In this document: piece by piece, positions 57,749 through 64,000 of the stretch
Numbering within the stretch: the first letter of the stretch is position 1
Layout of the letters: each line of letters begins with the position of its first letter
Source: Vibrio fortis
GTDB taxonomy: Bacteria > Pseudomonadota > Gammaproteobacteria > Enterobacterales > Vibrionaceae
Assembly: GCF_000695685.1 (NCBI RefSeq)
Contig: NZ_JFFR01000023.1
Coordinates: 62,001 to 126,000, forward strand
DNA length: 64,000 nt
Direction: 5' to 3'
Position numbers and translations under genes: made by a program
The notes under the pieces: model-generated
The model's database searches: none
Seen by the model: only the letters and a program-made list of their open reading frames with translations
What the model was told of the DNA's origin: nothing

Positions 57749-59014
57749 ATGTTGTATCGAGTATCGAAAAGTCCCAAAAGACAGCAAGGTTTGGTGGTTA
57801 TCTTAGTGACCGTTGCCCTATTAGTTTTTTTGGCTGTATCAGCGCTAGCCGTTGATATGAACCATATTCTGGTTAACAAAACACGTTTGCAGAACGCTGT
57901 GGACTCTGCTGCTCTGGCTGCAGCCACAATACTGGATAACAGTAAGGATAAAGATACGGTTGACGCGGAGGTAGCGACAGCCCTCGCTGCTATGGCGGGT
58001 TCATCGGGTAATCATGAAATAGATCTTTCTACGGCAAATATATCTATTGAATACTCAAATGATCCACAAGATTTTACAGGAACTCCAACCTTTGGTGCTG
58101 ACGACGATGTGTATGTTCGCGTTACGGTTTCCTCACTCGATATGGAGGAGTTCTTTATTCAAGCATTTGGCTTGGAAAAAACGGTTGCGGCAAGTGCAGT
58201 AGCGGGCCCTAGCTCGGGTCAAAGGTTTATCAATAATGTGGTGCCCATTGGTGTGTGTATTGGTGATGGGACGTTTGATAATGACGTCAATGAAGATGGT
58301 CTCCATGATGATACGGGTGAAGTGATTGACAGTGTTTTCGGGTATGAGCTTGGCACTGTTCATGCCTTAAAAGTGGGAGACAGCAACCTTTCTGAGATGG
58401 GAAACGGAAACTACCACCTGCTCGATTTTGGTTCCGGTGGTAATACCATTAAGAATGCGTTGGGTGGTAGCTACGATAACCCTGTTGCAATAGGTGAAGA
58501 TATTGTGACAAAACCGGGCGGCACAGTTGGCCCTACTGGCGATGGGCTGAATACTCGCTTTGGTGATTATGGTGGTGGTCTTACAGAAGATGATTACCCG
58601 TCAGATTACATCACTACAGAGCCGACCAATGAGATTACGATTGATAGTAACACGGGCGAAATAGATTTTGATGGTAGCTTTACCTATGCTGATTATAAAA
58701 GCGCGACAAATGCTTGTATTGAAGGCACGGGGAGTGGATGTGTTACCAATGGTGTCGCGTGGCGCAGGATTTTACCAATTCCTATGTTGGATTGCTCAGG
58801 AAAAAGTGGAGGCGCGACAGATTTTACAGTGAATAAGATAGGGTGCTTCTTCTTACTGCAAAGAGCGCCTGTGAATAACAGTGGTACCCAAGCTGTTTTT
58901 GGTGAGTTCATTCACTCATGTTCTGTGGTTGGTGGTTCCGGTGGCGTCAATTCGACGACAGAAGGGGCATATCGCATTGTGCTCTATGATGACCCTGATA
59001 ATGAGGAGTCGTAG
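57749..59014 (+). CDS. tadG: TadG-like Flp pilus assembly protein
   Basis: 421 residues from ATG 57749 (GGAGG 7 bases upstream). N-terminal TadG-type helix (about 16-36: GLVVILVTVALLVFLAVSALA) followed by DMNHILVNKTRLQNAVDSAALAAA, the usual Tad/TadG start (quoted in parts). Rest periplasmic, Gly/Asp/Asn rich, with six cysteines after residue 170. Lacks a von Willebrand domain seen in some TadG proteins. Confidence 0.83.
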   Translation: MLYRVSKSPKRQQGLVVILVTVALLVFLAVSALAVDMNHILVNKTRLQNAVDSAALAAATILDNSKDKDTVDAEVATALAAMAGSSGNHEIDLSTANISIEYSNDPQDFTGTPTFGADDDVYVRVTVSSLDMEEFFIQAFGLEKTVAASAVAGPSSGQRFINNVVPIGVCIGDGTFDNDVNEDGLHDDTGEVIDSVFGYELGTVHALKVGDSNLSEMGNGNYHLLDFGSGGNTIKNALGGSYDNPVAIGEDIVTKPGGTVGPTGDGLNTRFGDYGGGLTEDDYPSDYITTEPTNEITIDSNTGEIDFDGSFTYADYKSATNACIEGTGSGCVTNGVAWRRILPIPMLDCSGKSGGATDFTVNKIGCFFLLQRAPVNNSGTQAVFGEFIHSCSVVGGSGGVNSTTEGAYRIVLYDDPDNEES

Positions 59015-59016
59015 TC

Positions 59017-59445
59017 ATGAAAGCGAATCTTAAAAGGCAACGAGGGTGGGCTGCTGTCGAGGTCATTATTGCTACACCAGTACTGTTATTTTTCTTAGTG
59101 TTGACGCTCGAGCTAGGAAACATGTTGATCCATTACAACGTGATTTCTAAATCAGTACAAAACGGTGCCCGTTATGCGGTGAGTGAAGTTTATGGAACAC
59201 AAACGGGAACCTTAGCACCGACCTCTGAAATACAAAATGTGGTCGTGTATGGAAAAAGTTCGACTGGCACTGCTTTGTTATCGAACTTATCAACGGCGAA
59301 TGTCACAGTGACCCCTCCCTCTACAGACGATTATGTGAGGGTGAGTGTCAACTACAGCTACGTACCTCATTTTATTGGTATACCGTTTTCTAGCCAAAGC
59401 TTGTCAATACCTCTTCAAGTAACTTCGGTAATGAGGGTGTTGTGA
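59017..59445 (+). CDS. tadE: TadE pseudopilin
   Basis: 142 residues. Prepilin-like N-terminus KRQRG, then WAAVEVIIATPVLLFFLVLTLE: cleavage after Gly and Glu at +5, as TadE. Periplasmic C-terminal part with beta strands. Follows tadG after 2 bases. Confidence 0.88.
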   Translation: MKANLKRQRGWAAVEVIIATPVLLFFLVLTLELGNMLIHYNVISKSVQNGARYAVSEVYGTQTGTLAPTSEIQNVVVYGKSSTGTALLSNLSTANVTVTPPSTDDYVRVSVNYSYVPHFIGIPFSSQSLSIPLQVTSVMRVL

Positions 59446-59945
59446 TGAACACGTTAACTAAACGCCGAATGAAAGGGGTGGCAATTGTTGAGTTCACGTT
59501 GGTCTCTTGGTTGGTGTTTCTATTGATATTTCTGATCCTTGGTGTAGGGGTCTATGTTTTTTCACTACAGATGGTGAGTGAAGCTACAAGAAAAGCAGCG
59601 CGTCTTGCGACTGTGTGTTGGGTTGAAGACAGAGACAATATTGCGGGCATGATTGTTCAAGATATTCCTTTGGTTGGCTTCTCTGCATCAAATATTGAAG
59701 TAGCTTATTTAGACAGCACTGGAACAGAGATTACCACTGGGTATACAACAGACCCTGGATTTGGGGATATAAAGTTTGTGAGAGCCAGAGCAACGGGCTA
59801 TGGAATACAGCTAGTCAGTAATTTGAGTTTTTTAGGAACATCTGGGTACTTAGCAGCGCCCGCATTTGAAACGATATTACCAGCAGAGAACTTAGGGGTA
59901 ATTCGAGCGGATTCGAATTTAAGGACAAGGTGTCCAACAAACTAA
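59445..59945 (+). CDS. tadF: TadF pseudopilin
   Basis: 166 residues from ATG 59445, which overlaps the tadE stop (TGATG); GTG 59442 is the alternative. RRMKG, then VAIVEFTLVSWLVFLLIFLIL: TadF-type processing site (Glu at +5) and helix. Two cysteines (VCWVED, RTRCPTN). Confidence 0.87.
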   Translation: MNTLTKRRMKGVAIVEFTLVSWLVFLLIFLILGVGVYVFSLQMVSEATRKAARLATVCWVEDRDNIAGMIVQDIPLVGFSASNIEVAYLDSTGTEITTGYTTDPGFGDIKFVRARATGYGIQLVSNLSFLGTSGYLAAPAFETILPAENLGVIRADSNLRTRCPTN

Positions 59946-59961
59946 GCACAGGAGCAGTGTT

Positions 59962-61176
59962 ATGGGGGAAGCTATACCATTACCATCCAACGATAACGAG
60001 ATCCCGAGGTTGAAGACTAACCTTAAGGTTTGGCTTGTTTATCACAGTGAGGGTTTTCATGCCTATATGAGTCAAGAACTGAAGAAATGTAGAAATCTAT
60101 ACACGCATTCTTTTTCTCTACTCGGCATGAGTGAAGAGTACTTACAAAACATTGATGCTCCTGACTTAATTTTCGTTGAGGCTGGTGGAAATTGGTCTCA
60201 AAAAATGGCAGAGCTTCAAGGCTATGATTTAGCTTGGGAAGGCCACGACCTCTCATTGGTGGTTTTTGGCGATGAGAGCGATAACGCTTCTCTTAAAGTT
60301 GCGTTACGCTTGGGTGCTTCTGACTTTCTTTCTCACAATGTCAACATATCGGGGTTGATGCCTCTGCTGCAGAAAACATCATCCGACAAACTGGCAAGTT
60401 CGCGTTTAGGCGAGATGTTTCTGTTTCTTAATACGAAAGGTGGTATGGGGGCGACAACGCTTGCTCTGAATACTGCGATTGAGATAGCGGAACATCATCC
60501 AGACGAAGTGTTATTGCTTGATATCGATTTGCAGTTTGGCGTTATTCCTGAATATATGAATGTGCAACCGTCTTACAGTATCTCCGACGTGATCAATAAC
60601 TCAAAAGATCTCGATGAAATCTCTTTGAGCACATACGTCTGTAAGCATGATTCAGGGTTACATGTTCTAAGCTTTAAGCATGAAAACAACGCGGATGATT
60701 ACGAACATGCACTCAAAATAGGTAAGTTACTTCCGGTGCTTCGCCGTTATTATCCGTTCATCATTATCGATTTTTCTCGCGGGCTGGATCATGTGTTTGC
60801 ATCGACGATATCCCCGGCCAATAAAGCACTTCTCGTTATGCAGCAAAATCTTGTGTCGATTAAGAATACATCTCGTTTGATTAAGTCCTTGAAGTTTGAG
60901 TATGGGTTACAAACAGATGCGATCGAAATCGTACTCAATCGTTATGAAAAGCGACAACCGATTAAGCTTAAAGATATAGAACAAACATTGGGGTCTCATG
61001 ATATTCATATTATGCCTAATGATTTCAAAGTGGCACTGGAGAGTGCCAATTTAGGGATGCCATTTGTTCAAAATAAGAAAAACAGCTCGATTACTCGATC
61101 AATTATTGAGCTGTCTAATTTTCTATCACCTCATGAAGAAGAGAACAAAAGTTGGCTTAAGCGACTATTCTCATAA
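59962..61176 (+). CDS. cpaE: CpaE/TadZ pilus-localisation ATPase
   Basis: 404 residues. N-terminal receiver-like domain (about 20-130), then ParA/MinD-type domain (about 150-390). Expected P-loop KGGxGKT reads KGGMGATT (159-166): the usual second lysine (164) is Ala. Switch region LLLDIDLQFG, Walker B-like FIIIDFSR. AGGAG before ATG. Positions the Tad machine at the pole in other bacteria. Confidence 0.88.
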   Translation: MGEAIPLPSNDNEIPRLKTNLKVWLVYHSEGFHAYMSQELKKCRNLYTHSFSLLGMSEEYLQNIDAPDLIFVEAGGNWSQKMAELQGYDLAWEGHDLSLVVFGDESDNASLKVALRLGASDFLSHNVNISGLMPLLQKTSSDKLASSRLGEMFLFLNTKGGMGATTLALNTAIEIAEHHPDEVLLLDIDLQFGVIPEYMNVQPSYSISDVINNSKDLDEISLSTYVCKHDSGLHVLSFKHENNADDYEHALKIGKLLPVLRRYYPFIIIDFSRGLDHVFASTISPANKALLVMQQNLVSIKNTSRLIKSLKFEYGLQTDAIEIVLNRYEKRQPIKLKDIEQTLGSHDIHIMPNDFKVALESANLGMPFVQNKKNSSITRSIIELSNFLSPHEEENKSWLKRLFS

Positions 61177-61209
61177 GACGGCAGTGATGCGCAAAGACGA
61201 GGGAGCGTT

Positions 61210-62649
61210 ATGTTCTTCAAAAGAAAAAATATTAACCCAGAGTTCGAAAAGAAAGCCTCAGATGTTGCTGTCGATGAAGTTAAAGCAACTAATCTAGCTG
61301 AGGCTCCGGCTAATCCTCTGACCCGTCCTGACGCCAGTGCTGAAAAAGAAAAGTCGATTAATGAAGCCAAAAAGGCACTTGAACAAGAACTCTCAATCAA
61401 ACATTACTTTCACAAGCAACTACTTGAGACTCTCGATCTAGGTTTGCTTTCTAGTTTAGAAAAGGAACGCGCAAAGATTGACCTTCATGAAGCTATTGTT
61501 CAATTAATGGCGAATGATTCAAGCCAAGCCCTAAGCGCTGAAGGTCGCAAGCGAGTTATTAAGCAGATTGAAGATGAGGTTTTTGGGCTCGGACCGCTAG
61601 AACCTCTGCTCGCAGATACAACGGTGTCAGATATTTTGGTAAATGGCCCCAAAAGTGTTTATGTAGAGCGTCGAGGAAAGTTGGAAAAGACACCTTATAC
61701 CTTTCTTGATGACCGTCACTTAAGAAACATCATCGATAGAATTGTGAGTCAAGTGGGGCGACGTATCGATGAAGCATCACCTATGGTGGATGCGCGGCTT
61801 GCTGATGGCTCTCGTGTTAACGCCATTATCCCCCCGCTTGCACTGGACGGCCCTTCAGTATCGATCAGACGTTTCGCTGTTGACCGTCTGACAATGGATA
61901 ACATGTTGAGTTTCGGTTCTCTATCGCCTGAAATGGCTAAGTTTGTGGAGGCTGCAGTTAAAGGAGAGCTCAATATTCTGATATCAGGAGGTACTGGCTC
62001 GGGAAAAACGACCACACTTAATATTTTTTCAGGCTTTATTCCGAGAGATCAGCGAATTATCACGATTGAAGATTCAGCTGAGCTTCAATTACAACAACCT
62101 CATGTGATTCGATTAGAGACTCGCCCTGCTAACCTTGAAGGCAAAGGTGAAATTAGCCAACGTGAACTAGTAAAAAATACTTTGCGTATGCGCCCAGACA
62201 GAATTGTGGTTGGGGAGGTAAGGGGGAGTGAAGCCGTCGATATGCTTGCTGCAATGAACACGGGCCACGATGGCTCTTTGGCAACGATTCACGCCAACAC
62301 CCCTCGCGATGCTTTAAGCCGAGTAGAAAATATGTTCTCTATGGCGGGCTGGAACATCTCAACCAAAAACCTTCGTGCTCAGATTGCATCAGCCATTCAT
62401 TTGGTCGTTCAAATGGAACGTCAAGAAGACGGAAAGCGCCGTATGGTTAGTGTTCAAGAGATCAATGGCATGGAGGGGGAGATGATCACTATGTCTGAAA
62501 TCTTCCGTTTCCAAAGAAAAGGGGTTGATGCTGAAGGTAATATTCAAGGCCATTACACGGCTACCGGTATTGTTCCTCAGACCCATGATCAATTGGTGAA
62601 GCGTGGCTTAGATTTACCATTCGAGATATTTACCGAGAAACAGGAATAG
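61210..62649 (+). CDS. tadA: Tad secretion ATPase TadA/CpaF
   Basis: Hexameric motor of the Flp pilus. 479 residues. N-terminal extension with low conservation (about 1-60), then T2SSE domain: Walker A GGTGSGKTT (260-268), Asp box ITIEDSAELQL, Walker B MRPDRIVVGEVRGSEAVD, His box LATIHANTP. GAGGGAG before the ATG. Confidence 0.94.
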   Translation: MFFKRKNINPEFEKKASDVAVDEVKATNLAEAPANPLTRPDASAEKEKSINEAKKALEQELSIKHYFHKQLLETLDLGLLSSLEKERAKIDLHEAIVQLMANDSSQALSAEGRKRVIKQIEDEVFGLGPLEPLLADTTVSDILVNGPKSVYVERRGKLEKTPYTFLDDRHLRNIIDRIVSQVGRRIDEASPMVDARLADGSRVNAIIPPLALDGPSVSIRRFAVDRLTMDNMLSFGSLSPEMAKFVEAAVKGELNILISGGTGSGKTTTLNIFSGFIPRDQRIITIEDSAELQLQQPHVIRLETRPANLEGKGEISQRELVKNTLRMRPDRIVVGEVRGSEAVDMLAAMNTGHDGSLATIHANTPRDALSRVENMFSMAGWNISTKNLRAQIASAIHLVVQMERQEDGKRRMVSVQEINGMEGEMITMSEIFRFQRKGVDAEGNIQGHYTATGIVPQTHDQLVKRGLDLPFEIFTEKQE

Positions 62650-62658
62650 GGGGGCTGT

Positions 62659-63624
62659 ATGGATAATGTAACGGTTTCATTGATTCTGTTGTTCGTTGCG
62701 GTTCTGTTTATTTCGCAAGCTTTGCTCTTACCGGCAGCCGGTAAAAAGGCTAAGCATCGTGAGCTGTCTCGACGCCTCAAGGAGACGCAGAAAAATATCG
62801 ACGAAGAGAGCCTCTCTCTTTTGAAGGAGCACTACCGTAAAGAGCTATCACCTTTAGATCGCAGGTTGGTGTCAATAGGCGCACTGGCTGACCTGAAAAA
62901 AATGCTGGAGCTAGCGGGTATCAAAATAGCTCTGACTCGTTTTCTATTTACGACTTTTTTAGCTGGGCTATCACTTACATTACTTGCGCTGTTATTGAAT
63001 CAACAATGGTTTGTATGTGTAGCGGTATTTTTCTTTTCTTGGGTTGTCGCCTATTTGTACGTACAAAACCGAGTAACTTATCGCCTCGCTCGCTTTGAGG
63101 AGCAATTACCAGAGGCTCTCGATATCATTCGCCGTGCATTGCAAGCTGGGCAGCCTTTGGTTCAGTCTCTTAATGAAGTTGGCGAAGAGATGCCAGACCC
63201 TATTGGATCGGAGTTCAAAAATACCTATAACTTACTCAACTATGGTTATGACTTGCGCTTAGCTATTTTGCAAATGGCTGAACGTGTCCCTACGGTATCT
63301 ATGTTGGCATTTTCGAGCGCAGTGATGTTGCAGAAAGAGACGGGTGGTAACCTTTCAGAGAACTTACAGAAAGTATCAGAGGTGCTAAGAGCTCGTTTTA
63401 AGCTGGAGCGAAAAATCAAAACACTTTCAGCGGAAAGCCGATTGTCTGCTTGGATACTGACTCTGTCCCCTTTTGCGCTTTTCTTTGGGCTGAAAGTTGT
63501 TAGCCCCGATTATATAGAACCTTTGTATAGCGATCCTCGCGGTATCACCATGGTGAGTATTGGCATTATCTTACTGGCTTTAGGCGCTTTGTGGATCAAG
63601 AAAATAATTAACATAGAGATATGA
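62659..63624 (+). CDS. tadB: Tad inner-membrane platform protein TadB
   Basis: 321 residues. Membrane helices about 5-25, 95-135, 265-285 and 295-315. T2SSF domain in the C-terminal half: LPEALDIIRRALQAGQPLVQSL, then LQKETGGNLSENLQKVSEVLRARFKLERK (in parts). GGGGGG before ATG. Partner of TadC. Confidence 0.92.
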   Translation: MDNVTVSLILLFVAVLFISQALLLPAAGKKAKHRELSRRLKETQKNIDEESLSLLKEHYRKELSPLDRRLVSIGALADLKKMLELAGIKIALTRFLFTTFLAGLSLTLLALLLNQQWFVCVAVFFFSWVVAYLYVQNRVTYRLARFEEQLPEALDIIRRALQAGQPLVQSLNEVGEEMPDPIGSEFKNTYNLLNYGYDLRLAILQMAERVPTVSMLAFSSAVMLQKETGGNLSENLQKVSEVLRARFKLERKIKTLSAESRLSAWILTLSPFALFFGLKVVSPDYIEPLYSDPRGITMVSIGIILLALGALWIKKIINIEI

Positions 63625-63627
63625 TTT

Positions 63628-64000
63628 ATGGAACTACTCGACATTAATGCTTGGATGCAAGCCTTAGAAGCGTTTGGGTTAAGTTCACAAATGGTGATCT
63701 ATGGAATGATTCTACTGACCACCATTTTATTGACTCTCACATTAGGCTTTTTATTGGTTGGTGCTAGCTCACCATTAGACAAACGCTTGAAGAAAATTTC
63801 TGGTAACAAAGCTAATTCGTCTCATAGAAAGGGGTTCGATTTTTCGAATACGCTGGAATCTTTAAGTCCGTTTGTCGGAAAAGGAAACAAGCGTGATAAC
63901 GCAACCTATTCAGAGAAGCTGATGCATGCAGGTTATCACGATAAAAGTGCGCTCTCGATTTTCTATTCATTGAAATTGATCTCAACTTTGATCGGTTTAG
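63628..64000 (+). CDS. tadC: Tad inner-membrane platform protein TadC, C-terminus outside window
   Basis: ATG 63628, 3 bases after the tadB stop. 124 codons seen: an N-terminal helix (about 23-46), a basic linker (DKRLKKISGNK), then FDFSNTLESLSPFVGKG and YSEKLMHAGYHDKSALSIFYSLK, the usual TadB/TadC lead-in to the T2SSF domain. Named by position after tadB. Confidence 0.85.
   Translation, partial: MELLDINAWMQALEAFGLSSQMVIYGMILLTTILLTLTLGFLLVGASSPLDKRLKKISGNKANSSHRKGFDFSNTLESLSPFVGKGNKRDNATYSEKLMHAGYHDKSALSIFYSLKLISTLIGL

Overview
The window is chromosomal DNA of a Vibrio species; a marine Splendidus-type Vibrio is my guess, not something proved here. The porin next to greA looks like OmpU. 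The gene order dacB-ompU-greA-yhbY-rlmE-ftsH-folP-glmM-secG, and later deoCABD-smp-serB-plzC-radA-fusA2-acyl-CoA ligase, is the order I recall from Vibrio cholerae. Most genes show the strong codon bias of highly expressed gammaproteobacterial housekeeping genes.

Layout. (1) 1-8,840: end of dacB, ompU on the minus strand, greA, yhbY, then rlmE-ftsH-folP-glmM-secG. (2) 8,860-19,500: tRNA-Leu(GAG), tRNA-fMet and the long nusA operon (rimP-nusA-infB-rbfA-truB-rpsO-pnp-nlpI), with intrinsic terminators or processing hairpins between several genes. (3) 19,600-27,930: a MarR regulator with a MATE efflux pump, the oxygen-independent ubiquinone genes ubiV-ubiU and ubiT with a PAS-GGDEF-EAL gene between them, yhbS, holD-rimI. 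(4) 28,020-42,125: an orphan PstS-like protein divergent from a membrane GGDEF-EAL protein, prfC, a small protein, a TatD-type nuclease, the nucleoside importer nupC behind a clear CRP site, the deoCABD salvage operon, and the smp/serB divergent pair. (5) 42,210-51,960: a double PilZ protein, radA, a second EF-G, an 8-copy heptamer repeat, a VF530 protein, a LysR/DUF1127 divergent pair and a long-chain acyl-CoA ligase. (6) 52,052-64,000: an AraC regulator divergent from a Tad (tight adherence, Flp pilus) locus: two Flp prepilins, TadV peptidase, an AAA+ protein with a winged-helix-like N-terminus, CpaB, CpaC secretin, a small lipoprotein, TadG-like, TadE, TadF, CpaE/TadZ, TadA, TadB and the start of TadC, which runs off the window.

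How the parts work together. The first half is translation, RNA metabolism, envelope synthesis and membrane protein quality control. The middle couples nucleoside uptake to deoxynucleoside breakdown, and oxygen-free quinone synthesis. Cyclic-di-GMP turns up three times (two GGDEF-EAL proteins, one double PilZ receptor). The Tad locus is the accessory part: it is less codon-biased and looks AT-richer near its regulator. It carries a gene not in the classical tad set, the winged-helix/AAA+ protein at 53,912-55,261, which I consider the best candidate for under-described biology here.

Several starts were moved from the longest reading frame on the basis of Shine-Dalgarno position and family length: secG, ubiV, ubiU, holD, rimI, deoA, deoB, the LysR gene, flp1, cpaB, the lipoprotein, tadG and tadF. 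All identifications are by reading sequence and recalling families; no database search was run.
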